Below, one piece after another: positions 36,516-44,023 of a DNA stretch of 64,000 nucleotides. Below the pieces are notes generated by a model. That model did no database searches, was not told where the DNA came from, and was given only the letters and a program-made list of their open reading frames with translations. Position numbers and translations under genes: made by a program. Within the stretch, counting starts at the first letter, position 1. Every line of letters begins with the position of its first letter. Source of the DNA: Actinomycetota bacterium (GTDB taxonomy: Bacteria > Actinomycetota > Actinomycetes > Streptosporangiales > Streptosporangiaceae); assembly GCA_021324595.1 (NCBI GenBank), contig JAJPIV010000024.1, forward strand, positions 1 through 64,000. The letters are read 5' to 3'.

Positions 36516-37304
36516 TCACGGCTTCACCGCGACCGCGCACAGCGTGTACCCGGGCTGGCCGGCCGGCTCCACCGATCCGGCGCCCAGGATCCATCGCTTC
36601 GCCTCGCTGATGCCGGGGGGGACCAGCTCCAGGCCCTCGAGCCACGCCGTGAAATCCGCGGCTCCATGGTTGTAGTACGGCTGGGACGGGAACGCGGCGC
36701 ACATCTTCTCGTGCAGAGCCAGATCCTCGTAGTGTCCCACCGACACCACCAGCCACGACCCGGGGACCACCCGGGATGCGTACCCGGCCACCACCTCCCT
36801 GGCGGACGCCGTGTCGAGGAAGTGCAGCACAGCGGCGAGGATCACGCACGCCGGCCGATGGGGGTCGATCACCCGCAGGACGTCCGGATGCGCGAGCACC
36901 TCGCCCGGCCGGGTCAGATCCGCCTCGGCCGCGGCCAGGCCCGGCCCGCTGGCCAGCAGCGCCCGGGCGTGCACCGCCGCCACCTGGTCCAGGTCCACGT
37001 AGCAGACCCGGGCATCGGGGATCACCGCCCGGGCCGCCTCGTGCACCGACGGCCGGGCGGGCAGGCCGGAACCGAGGTCCAGGAACTGGCCGATGCCGGC
37101 CGACGCGGCCCGGGCGACGGCGGCCCGGACGAACGCCCGGTTGTCGCGCACCATCCCCACCAGAGCCGGGTTGATCTTCGCCATGCGGGCGGCGACCGCC
37201 CGGTCCGCGGCGAAGTTGTCCTTGCCGCCCAGCCACCAGTCGTAGACGCGGGCGATGCTCGGCCGGGAGGAGTCCAGCTCCGGGATCTCAGGTCCGCTCG
37301 TCAT
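36516..37304 (-). CDS. DUF574 SAM-dependent methyltransferase
   Basis: A 262-residue protein of the actinomycete DUF574 (Methyltransf_19) family. It has the diagnostic opening DSSRPSIARVYDWWLGGKDN (around residues 11-30), the SAM-site FLDLGSGLPA, VCYVDLDQVAAVHA after strand 2, and ADLTRPGEVLAHP. The family has many members per actinomycete genome and no settled substrate. The ATG at 37304 gives normal length. It is convergent with the BrxD-like gene. Confidence 0.88.
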   Translation of the reverse strand: MTSGPEIPELDSSRPSIARVYDWWLGGKDNFAADRAVAARMAKINPALVGMVRDNRAFVRAAVARAASAGIGQFLDLGSGLPARPSVHEAARAVIPDARVCYVDLDQVAAVHARALLASGPGLAAAEADLTRPGEVLAHPDVLRVIDPHRPACVILAAVLHFLDTASAREVVAGYASRVVPGSWLVVSVGHYEDLALHEKMCAAFPSQPYYNHGAADFTAWLEGLELVPPGISEAKRWILGAGSVEPAGQPGYTLCAVAVKP

Positions 37305-37336
37305 GACGCCATCATCGCGCGCGCCCGGGCCGGACG

Positions 37337-37373
37337 CCAACGCTGGCCCGCGCCCGGCGCGGGCCAGCGTTGG
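37337..37373 (-). terminator. Hairpin terminator after the DUF2892 gene
   Basis: A perfect 18-bp inverted repeat, CCAACGCTGGCCCGCGCC (37337-37354) with its complement (37356-37373), is separated by a single base, leaving a minimal loop. It starts ten bases beyond the stop of the DUF2892 gene on the minus strand. No T-run. The upstream side of the methyltransferase gene follows after 33 bases. Confidence 0.65.
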
Positions 37374-37382
37374 GATGCGCCG

Positions 37383-37631
37383 TCAGCGGGCCAGCTGCCC
37401 GTGCGGCCGGTGCCCGCCGGCGCCGCGCTTGAGCCCGCCGCGGGTGGAGATGTGCAGCAGCGCGTAGAGCGGGCAGAACCCGGTCACCGCGGTGATCACC
37501 AGGATCCCCGCCACCACGAGCACGATCACGCCGCCGGCGGTGCCGTACCCCAGCACGGCCGCCAGCCACCAGCCGAGCGCGGCGAGGGCCACCCTCAGCA
37601 GCCTGTCCGGCCAGCCCTCATTCCTCCCCAT
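37383..37631 (-). CDS. DUF2892 / YgaP-like small membrane protein
   Basis: An 82-residue membrane protein with the DUF2892 pattern: a short amphipathic start (WPDRLLRVALAALG), two helices (about 14-32 and 36-56) and the GFCPLYALLHIST motif, which corresponds to the conserved CPLY of the YgaP membrane domain. Family members are often linked to rhodanese or sulfur metabolism. The RBS AGGAGGT is strong (37637-37643 on the complement). It is divergent from the ABC exporter genes at 37977. Confidence 0.82.
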   Translation of the reverse strand: MGRNEGWPDRLLRVALAALGWWLAAVLGYGTAGGVIVLVVAGILVITAVTGFCPLYALLHISTRGGLKRGAGGHRPHGQLAR

Positions 37632-37921
37632 GGCTTACCTCCTGTGCGTTCGTCCGCGTCCCGATGTCCGCGCCAACCTCCGCCGGCGGCCGGCGATGCC
37701 CGCCAATGTGCCCCTGTTGCCGGGTCCATCGGCCCCGATCCGCAGGGACGACCGGCCCGGACCCGCCGGTCGCCGCTGCGCCCCCGGCGCGGCGGGCCGG
37801 CGCGCACCCGCCCGCGCGCCCGGACCTGGCGCGGAAGGCCCCGCCCCTGCGGAAGGTCCCGCTCGCTGGTGACCGGTGACCCTGTGCGCGCCGGCCCCGG
37901 CCGGCCAGCCTGGGATCCGAA

Positions 37922-37929
37922 TGACGTCA
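37922..37929. promoter_or_regulatory. TGACGTCA palindrome in the 345-bp drrA upstream region
   Basis: The gene-free stretch 37632-37976 contains an 8-bp palindrome TGACGTCA at 37922-37929, a GGTGACC direct repeat near 37868-37881 and two copies of GCGGAAGGYCCCGC (Y = C or T) around 37830-37855. They sit 45-150 bp before the ABC exporter and could be regulatory. I see nothing else in the stretch. Confidence 0.25.
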
Positions 37930-37976
37930 CCGGCCCGGCGGCGCGCGGCCGGGCCGCGGAGGGATCGGGCATCGCA

Positions 37977-39005
37977 ATGACCGACACGCAGACCAGCCTG
38001 CCGGGCCGCCTGGCCGCCGTGCCCGGGGGCGAGGCGGAGACCGCAGTCCGGGCGGACGCCCTCTCCAAGCGGTATGGCGACGTGACGGCCGTCCGGGAGG
38101 TGTCGTTCTCGATCCGGCGCGGCGAGGTGTTCGCGTTCCTTGGGCCGAACGGGGCCGGCAAGACCACGACGGTGCGGATGCTGTGCACGCTGGCCCGCCC
38201 CAGCGCCGGCCGGGCCAGCGTGGCGGGCTTCGACGTCGCCCGGCAGCCGAGGGCGGTGCGGCGCCGCATCGGGCTGGTGTTCCAGGAGCAGACGCTGGAC
38301 GACCGGCTCACCGCCGAGCAGAACCTGCGCTTCCACGCCGTGCTCTACCACGTTCCCCGCGCCCAGGTGCGGCAGCGGATCGACCGGGCGCTGGAGCTGG
38401 TGGCGCTGGCCGACCGCCGGCATGACCTGGTGTCCACCTTCTCCGGCGGGATGGCGCGGCGGCTGGAGATCGCGCGCGGGATGCTGCACACCCCGGCGGT
38501 GCTGTTCCTGGACGAGCCGACCGTCGGGCTGGATCCGCAGACCCGCGCGCTGGTGTGGGAGGACGTGCTGCGGATGCGCCGCGAGGAGCAGGTGACGATC
38601 TTCCTCACCACCCACTACATGGACGAGGCCGAGTACGCCGACCGGCTGGCCATCATCGACTACGGGCGGATCGTGGCCACCGGCACGCCCGATGAGCTCA
38701 AGCGCCAGGTCGGCGCCGACACCGTGGAGCTGGTCACCAGCGACGACGCGGCCGCGGCCCGGCGGCTCGCCGCCGCCGGCTTCCGGGTGCGCTCCGGCGA
38801 GGAGCACCTGGTCGTGTTCGCCGAGGACGGCGAGGGGCTCGTGCCGGGCCTGATCGAGGCTGCCGGGGTGCGGGTGCGCAGCGTGCACGTGCACCGGCCC
38901 ACGCTGGATGACGTGTTCCTGCACTACACGGGTCGTCAGATCCGGGACGAGCCCGCCGGGCGGGCGCTGCCCATGATGGCCCGGGCGCGCACCGCCCGGC
39001 GTTAG
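37977..39005 (+). CDS. ABC exporter ATP-binding protein, DrrA type
   Basis: A 342-residue ATPase of the daunorubicin-resistance DrrA group: Walker A GPNGAGKTT, Q-loop VFQEQTLDDRLT, signature FSGGMARRLE, Walker B LFLDEPTVGLD and switch TTHYMDEAEYADR. The C-terminal ~90 residues are the DrrA-type domain ending in HRPTLDDVFLHYTGRQIR. GGAGGG lies 13 bases before the ATG, slightly far. It powers export through the permease that follows after eight bases. The substrate is unknown. Confidence 0.9.
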   Translation: MTDTQTSLPGRLAAVPGGEAETAVRADALSKRYGDVTAVREVSFSIRRGEVFAFLGPNGAGKTTTVRMLCTLARPSAGRASVAGFDVARQPRAVRRRIGLVFQEQTLDDRLTAEQNLRFHAVLYHVPRAQVRQRIDRALELVALADRRHDLVSTFSGGMARRLEIARGMLHTPAVLFLDEPTVGLDPQTRALVWEDVLRMRREEQVTIFLTTHYMDEAEYADRLAIIDYGRIVATGTPDELKRQVGADTVELVTSDDAAAARRLAAAGFRVRSGEEHLVVFAEDGEGLVPGLIEAAGVRVRSVHVHRPTLDDVFLHYTGRQIRDEPAGRALPMMARARTARR

Positions 39006-39013
39006 GAGGACCG

Positions 39014-39880
39014 ATGGCAGCGATCGCCCTGGGCCAGCCCGGCGGGCGGCTGGCGGACGAGCGGGAGAGCCTGCGGGAGGACCTGCGCACGACCGGGATG
39101 GTGTGGGAACGGGAGATCATCCGGTTCTTCCGCACGAGGGCGCGCATCCTGTCCAGCTTCATCCAGCCGGTCCTGTTCCTGTTCGTCCTCGGCTACGGGA
39201 TGGGCTCCCTGGTCGGTGCCACCGCCGGGTTCGACTTCAAGAAGTTCCTGTTCCCCGGCATCGTCGCGATGACCGTCATGTCGACTGCGATCTCCTCGGC
39301 GATCTCGATCGTGTGGGACCGCGAGTTCGGGTTCCTGCGCGAGATGCTGGTCGCCCCGGTCAGCCGCACCGCGCTGGTGTCCGGCAAGACCCTGGGCGGG
39401 GCCAGCATCGCCACCGTCCAGGGCACCATCATGCTGGCCCTGGCCCCGCTCATCGGCGTGCACCTGACCTGGCTCGTGGTGCTGCAGGTGATCGGCATCG
39501 AGCTGCTGATGGCGGTCGCGCTGACCGCGTTCGGAGTGTTCGTGGCCAGCCACATCCAGCGGATGGAAGGCTTCTCCGTCGTCATGCAGCTGCTGCTGTT
39601 CCCGATGCTCTTCCTGTCCGGTGCCCTGTTCCCCCTGTCCGGCCTGCCCGGCTGGCTGACCGTGCTGACCCGCCTCAACCCCCTCACCTACGCCGTGGCC
39701 CCGCTGCGCCAGGTCGTCTTCGCCGCGCAGCACGTGCCGCCGATCGCCGCCGCCCGGTTCTCCGCCGGGGTCACCCTCTTCGGCTACACCCTGCCGGACT
39801 CCGTCAACATCGGGATCACCTGCGTGTTCGCGGCCGTGTTCCTCGCCCTGGCCGTCACCGGGTTCGGCGCAGCCGAATGA
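39014..39880 (+). CDS. ABC-2 type permease, DrrB type
   Basis: A 288-residue ABC-2 exporter permease with six membrane helices. Family landmarks are REIIRFFRTRARILSSFIQP, WDREFGFLREMLVAPVSRTA (the coupling region) and FPMLFLSGALFPLSGLPGWL (ABC-2 signature). The RBS AGGAGG overlaps the end of the drrA gene. The stop overlaps the start of the chromate transporter gene as ATGA. Confidence 0.9.
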   Translation: MAAIALGQPGGRLADERESLREDLRTTGMVWEREIIRFFRTRARILSSFIQPVLFLFVLGYGMGSLVGATAGFDFKKFLFPGIVAMTVMSTAISSAISIVWDREFGFLREMLVAPVSRTALVSGKTLGGASIATVQGTIMLALAPLIGVHLTWLVVLQVIGIELLMAVALTAFGVFVASHIQRMEGFSVVMQLLLFPMLFLSGALFPLSGLPGWLTVLTRLNPLTYAVAPLRQVVFAAQHVPPIAAARFSAGVTLFGYTLPDSVNIGITCVFAAVFLALAVTGFGAAE

Positions 39881-41172
39881 GCATCGCGCGCCACACGGTC
39901 CCCGGGCAGCCGTCCTCGCCGGCCGCCGGGGGGCGGCCGTCCGCGGGGCAGCCGCCCTCGCCCGCCCCCGGGGACCGGCCCTCCGCCAGGCAGCCGGGGC
40001 GCCCGGCCGGGGCGCTGGAGCTGTTCCGGGTCTTCTTCCTGATCGGCCTGACCTCGTTCGGCATGGCCATCCTGCAGAACATCCGCTCGGTGCCGGCCAA
40101 GCGGGGCTGGCTGTCCCGGGAGGAGATCGACGAGGGCCTGGGGCTGGTGCAGCTGTATCCCGGCGCGATCATGATGGACCTGGTCGCCTACATCGGCTAC
40201 CGGGCCAGGCGCGTCACCGGCGCCCTCGCCGCGACGGCCGGCTTCATCACCCCGTCCCTGCTGCTGATGCTGGCGCTGTCGTGGGCGTACCAGCGCTACG
40301 GCGCCGTCCCCGGGGTCCGCCAGCTGGTGACCGGCCTGGACGCGGTCGTGGTCGGGGTGGTGGCCAGCATCGCCCTGGACTTCGCCGCCCAGCACGCCCG
40401 CGGGCGGCTGGAGGCGGCGCTCGCGGTCGCGGCGTTCGCGGCCGGCGTGGCCGGGGTCAATGCGCTGTGGGCCGTCCTGGCTGCCCTGGCCGCCGGCGCG
40501 CTGTGGCTCCGTGGCCGCCGCGAGGACCGGGCGGCGCCGGACCCCGGACGGGAGCCGATCTCCCGGCGAGCCCTTGCCTGGTCGCTGGTCCCGGCCGTGG
40601 TGGTGGCCGCCGGGGCGGCCGCGGCCGCCCTGGCCACCGGGGCCACCGCCGCGCTCACCGCCGACATGGCCAAGATCGGCACCGTGGCGTTCGGCAACGG
40701 CGCCACCATCCTGCCGGTCCTCCAGCAGGACGCGGTCGGCGCCCACCACTGGGTCACCGCGCAGGCCTTCGGGGTGGGCATCGCGTTCGGGCAGATCACC
40801 CCCGGGCCGTTCCTGATCACCGCGGCATTCGTCGGCTTCAGCGTCGCCGGCTGGTGGGGCGGCGTGCTGGCCGCGGTCGCGATCTTCGCCCCCAGCGTGG
40901 CGATGACCACGGTGGCCGCCGAGATCTACCCGTACCTGCGCAGGCTCACCTGGGTCCGGGGAGCCATCCGCGGAATCATGGCCGCGTTCACCGGCCTGCT
41001 CGCCACCGTGGTCATCACGCTGGGCCACCACCTCGCCGGGGCGCCGGCGGCCCTCGCACTGGCCGCCGGCGCCCTGGCCGCCGTCCGCGTCTTCCGATGG
41101 AACATGCTGATCGTCTTCGGTGCGGGGCTCGCCGCCTGGGCCGGCTACCTGGCGCTCACGGGAGCGATCTGA
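39877..41172 (+). CDS. chrA: Chromate ion transporter (CHR family)
   Basis: A 431-residue long-type CHR transporter with two homologous halves of about six helices each. The N half has LTSFGMAILQNIRSVPAKRGWLSREE (family motif region) and LYPGAIMMDLVAYIGYR; the C half has FGNGATILPVLQQD, FGQITPGPFLITAAFVG and the APS turn. A Gly/Pro/Arg-rich tail of about 45 residues precedes the first helix. The family exports chromate in exchange for protons or sulfate. Coupling by ATGA to an ABC exporter is unusual. A GC-rich hairpin follows. Confidence 0.85.
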   Translation: MSIARHTVPGQPSSPAAGGRPSAGQPPSPAPGDRPSARQPGRPAGALELFRVFFLIGLTSFGMAILQNIRSVPAKRGWLSREEIDEGLGLVQLYPGAIMMDLVAYIGYRARRVTGALAATAGFITPSLLLMLALSWAYQRYGAVPGVRQLVTGLDAVVVGVVASIALDFAAQHARGRLEAALAVAAFAAGVAGVNALWAVLAALAAGALWLRGRREDRAAPDPGREPISRRALAWSLVPAVVVAAGAAAAALATGATAALTADMAKIGTVAFGNGATILPVLQQDAVGAHHWVTAQAFGVGIAFGQITPGPFLITAAFVGFSVAGWWGGVLAAVAIFAPSVAMTTVAAEIYPYLRRLTWVRGAIRGIMAAFTGLLATVVITLGHHLAGAPAALALAAGALAAVRVFRWNMLIVFGAGLAAWAGYLALTGAI

Positions 41173-41179
41173 CCGGGCT

Positions 41180-41200
41180 GCCGGCCGGCCCGCGGCCGGC
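41180..41200 (+). terminator. Hairpin after the chromate transporter gene
   Basis: GCCGGCCG (41180-41187) pairs with CGGCCGGC (41193-41200) across a five-base loop, eight bases after the stop codon at 41172. It would end the three-gene DrrA-DrrB-ChrA unit. Confidence 0.5.
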
Positions 41201-41275
41201 GGCATCGTCAGGCGCTGCCAGGAGGACATTGCCAACCCGCGGTCCAGGGGACAGGGCGGGATGTAACGTCGGCCC

Positions 41276-41878
41276 ATGGCCGCGCCCCTCGTTCCAGTCA
41301 TCACTGCCGAGCTCGCCGATGCCGCGCTCTCCTGCCAGGCGCTGGAGCGCGCCCGCGGGCTTGCCGACTGGGTCGGCGTCGGAAAGCAGCTGACCGCCCT
41401 CCGCGTGCTGCGGCCGGGCGACGCCGTCCTGGCCTGCCGCCACCTGGGCATCGACGTGCCCGGGCCGCGGCTGCGCAGCGCCCGCGAGTGGCTGAGGTTG
41501 CAGGGGGAGGAGGTGGCCGAGGATCCGGCGGGCGCGCCGTGGCTGGCGGTCGAGGCGATGAGCCTCATGATGGACCTGCTGGCCGGCCAGGTCCCCCCGT
41601 TCCTGCTGCGCGCCCTGCTCGCCGAGCAGGTCGGCGAGGACGTCGATGAGGTGCCGTCGCTGATGCTCGCCTCGGGCCACCCGCGCGCGGCGGACGTCGC
41701 CGCCCTGCTGACGGGCCGCCCGGTCCTGGCGGCCACCGACAGCGCGCCGCGCCCGGGACGGGGCCATGAGGGCTCGCCCCGGCCGCGGCGGACCGGCCAG
41801 CCCGCCGGCTCGCCGGTCCAGGGGTGCGCGGCCGGCCCGGCCCCGCGCCCCCCGGCCGTGCGAGCGCCCGGGCCTTGA
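41276..41878 (+). CDS. Hypothetical protein, helical, Pro/Arg-rich tail
   Basis: A 200-residue protein not recognised. Residues 1-150 are hydrophilic and mostly helical (DAALSCQALERARGL, WLAVEAMSLMMDLLAG, FLLRALLAEQVGEDVDEVP), with no signal peptide or membrane helix. Residues 150-200 are low-complexity Pro/Gly/Arg/Ala. It is 103 bases after the chromate transporter and 123 bases before the SQR gene, all in the same direction. The coding bias matches its neighbours, so a real gene is likely although no function can be given. Confidence 0.55.
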   Translation: MAAPLVPVITAELADAALSCQALERARGLADWVGVGKQLTALRVLRPGDAVLACRHLGIDVPGPRLRSAREWLRLQGEEVAEDPAGAPWLAVEAMSLMMDLLAGQVPPFLLRALLAEQVGEDVDEVPSLMLASGHPRAADVAALLTGRPVLAATDSAPRPGRGHEGSPRPRRTGQPAGSPVQGCAAGPAPRPPAVRAPGP

Positions 41879-42001
41879 CGCGAGACGGCGCCAACCGGAG
41901 CAAGGGGCCGGAAGCCTCTCCCGCCAGGGCCCTGGGTCCCTTGCCCGGGCGGTCATGGCCAGCGAAGCTTCGGACATCACCGAGCTGACGGGAGGCCGCC
42001 G

Positions 42002-43444
42002 ATGAGTCGCGTGGTGATTCTGGGCGCGGGAATCTCCGGCCACACCGCCGCGGCCTATGCCAGGAAGTGGCTGGGCCGGGACGACACCGTGACGGTGGTC
42101 TCCCCGGAGGAGACCTACAACTGGATCCCGTCCAACATCTGGGTCGGCGTGGGCCTGATGACGCCGGGCCAGGTGACCTTCCCGCTCGCGCCCGTCTACG
42201 AGCGCCGCGGGATCGAGTTCAGGCAGGCCTGGGGCCGTGAGATCCACCCGGATGGCGACACCGCCCACCCGGGCCCGTACGTGGTCATCGAGACGGCCTC
42301 CGGCCAGGCCGAGAAGGTCCCGTACGATTTCCTGATCAACGCCACCGGGCCCCGGCTGCGCTTCGACATGACCGAAGGGCTGGGCCCGGACCGGAACAGC
42401 CTGTCGGTGTGCACGCCCGGGCACGCGGTCCAGGCTGCCGCCGCGCTCGACGAGGCGGTCGAGCGGATGCGCCGCGGCCAGCGGCAGCGCTTCCTGGTCG
42501 GCGTCGGTCACGGCACCAGCACGTGCGAGGGCGCGGCGTTCGAGTACGTCGTCAACCTCGAATTCGAGCTGCGCGCCCGCAAGGTGCGGGACAAGGCGGA
42601 GATCGTGTGGATCACCAACGAGTACGAGCTCGGCGACTTCGGCATGGCCGGCATGCACCTGAAGCGGGGCGGCTACGTCGTGCCCAGCAGCTTGTTCACC
42701 GAATCGCTATTCGCCGAGCGGGGCATCGACTGGATCACCCGCGCTCACGTGAGCAAGGTCGACAAGGACCGGGTCCACTATGAGACCCTGGACGGGGCGC
42801 AGCGGGAGCAGGAGTTCGACTTCGCCATGCTGCTGCCGCCGTTCTCCGGCGTGGGCCTGCGGGCGTACGGCCGCGACGGCGGCGACATCACCGACCGCCT
42901 GTTCCTGCCCAACGGCTTCATGCGGGTCGACGCGGACTACACCGCCAAGCCGCCTGGGCAATGGGCGGCCGGCGACTGGCCGCGCACCTACCAGTCACCG
43001 GCCTACCCGAACATCTTCGCGGCCGGGATCGCGTTCGCCCCGCCGCACGCGATCTCGACCCCGCACACCAGCCCGAACGGCACGCTCATCGCCCCGGCGC
43101 CGCCGCGCACCGGGATGCCCTCGGCCGAGATCGGCAAGGCCGTCGCGGCCAGCGTCGCCGACATGGCCCGCGGCGCCGCGGGGCCGACCCGCTCGGCGTC
43201 GATGGCCGAGATGGGCGCGGCGTGCGTGGCCTCCGCCGGCGCCCACCTGCTCACCGGCACCGCCGCGTCGATGACCGTGTACCCGATCGTCCCGGACTAC
43301 TCCCGCTACCCCCTGTACGGGCGCGACCTGAGCCGGACGTTCGGCGAGATCGGGCTGGCCGGGCACTGGATCAAGATCTTGCTGCACCACATGTTCCTGT
43401 ACAAGGCCAGGCTCCGCCCTGGCTGGGCCCTCATCCCGGAGTGA
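42002..43444 (+). CDS. Sulfide:quinone oxidoreductase-like flavoprotein
   Basis: A 480-residue FAD-dependent oxidoreductase of the SQR/NDH-2 type. It has the dinucleotide fold VVILGAGISGHTAAAYAR at the N-terminus, TYNWIPSNIWVGVG, the DFLINATGPRLRFD strand, VGHGTSTCEGAAFEYV (with a cysteine), NIFAAGIAFAPPHA (FAD-binding) and a C-terminal HHMFLYKARLRPGW membrane-binding region. SQRs oxidise sulfide to sulfane sulfur and reduce membrane quinone. GGGAGG precedes the ATG by about eight bases. It is coupled to a small gene by GTGA. Confidence 0.8.
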   Translation: MSRVVILGAGISGHTAAAYARKWLGRDDTVTVVSPEETYNWIPSNIWVGVGLMTPGQVTFPLAPVYERRGIEFRQAWGREIHPDGDTAHPGPYVVIETASGQAEKVPYDFLINATGPRLRFDMTEGLGPDRNSLSVCTPGHAVQAAAALDEAVERMRRGQRQRFLVGVGHGTSTCEGAAFEYVVNLEFELRARKVRDKAEIVWITNEYELGDFGMAGMHLKRGGYVVPSSLFTESLFAERGIDWITRAHVSKVDKDRVHYETLDGAQREQEFDFAMLLPPFSGVGLRAYGRDGGDITDRLFLPNGFMRVDADYTAKPPGQWAAGDWPRTYQSPAYPNIFAAGIAFAPPHAISTPHTSPNGTLIAPAPPRTGMPSAEIGKAVAASVADMARGAAGPTRSASMAEMGAACVASAGAHLLTGTAASMTVYPIVPDYSRYPLYGRDLSRTFGEIGLAGHWIKILLHHMFLYKARLRPGWALIPE

Positions 43445-43449
43445 CCGCC

Positions 43450-43653
43450 ATGGCCGTTCCCGACCCTCCAGCCGGGCCGCCCGCTCAGCAGCCAGGAACC
43501 GGATCCGCGAGGGTGACCGCCGGCACCGCGCCGTACGTCACCCGGCCGACCCGCTGGACCCTCTTCGCCCGGACGTTCGTTCCCTGGCAGCTGTGGCGGT
43601 TCGCCCGCATCAACCTCAAGATGATCCGGATGATCCGCAGCGCCCACCGCTGA
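43450..43653 (+). CDS. Small basic partner protein of the SQR
   Basis: A 67-residue protein with a disordered Pro/Gln/Gly N-terminus and a conserved-looking C-terminal segment, TRWTLFARTFVPWQLWRFAR followed by INLKMIRMIRSAHR. That segment is an amphipathic, basic, Trp-rich helix likely to lie on the membrane. A GTG at 43441 overlaps the SQR stop and would add three residues; either start couples it to SQR. Small proteins with this Trp/Arg segment follow SQR genes in other bacteria, to my recollection, but the function is not established. Confidence 0.65.
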   Translation: MAVPDPPAGPPAQQPGTGSARVTAGTAPYVTRPTRWTLFARTFVPWQLWRFARINLKMIRMIRSAHR

Positions 43654-43666
43654 CGGCCGTCTCGAG

Positions 43667-43685
43667 CCCCGCGCCGGGCGCGGGG
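43667..43685 (+). terminator. Hairpin after the SQR unit
   Basis: CCCCGCGCC (43667-43675) pairs with GGCGCGGGG (43677-43685), 13 bases after the stop of the small partner gene, with a one-base spacer so the loop takes a few bases from the stem. Likely terminator. Confidence 0.5.
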
Positions 43686-43890
43686 GATGGGGGATCCTGC
43701 GGGCCACGAACGCCGGCTCCTCATGGAGCCTGATCGCAGCCAGCGGGCCCAGGCGGCTCAGCCGAGCCGCCCGTCCTGGCCATCGGACCTCCTCCCCGTG
43801 CCGGCGTGATCCAGTCGCGGCTCCGGGCGGCCGCCCCGCCAGGGTCATCCGTCACCGTCGCCGCAGCCTTCCCGCCCGGCCTGGCCGCCG

Positions 43891-43941
43891 AGCCGGGGCG
43901 GCGGGCCGGGGCGGCGGGCCGGGGCGGCGGGCCGGGGCGGC
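43891..43941 (+). repeat. Four tandem copies of a 13-bp G-rich repeat
   Basis: GCCGGGGCGGCGG is repeated 3.9 times (43891, 43904, 43917, 43930), followed by a C-run. It lies in the 370-bp gene-free stretch 43654-44023, ending 82 bp before the P-type ATPase start. Each unit has a GGGG run, so the array could form a G-quadruplex on the plus strand. Besides this and the hairpin at 43667, I see nothing else in the stretch. Confidence 0.75.
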
Positions 43942-44023
43942 GCCCCCCCCGCGGCCGCGGCGACGGGCCGCGGGCGACGGGCCAGGCGGCCCGCGGAGCG
44001 GGCCGGCCGATAGCCTGGGGCGG

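Noticed and set aside
36516-37304. Modification methyltransferase of the BrxD-like cassette
   Set aside because: It is a DUF574 family protein on the opposite strand, a family abundant in actinomycetes and without DNA-methyltransferase motifs.
43891-43941. CRISPR or coding repeat
   Set aside because: 13-bp units in tandem without spacers, in a non-coding region.
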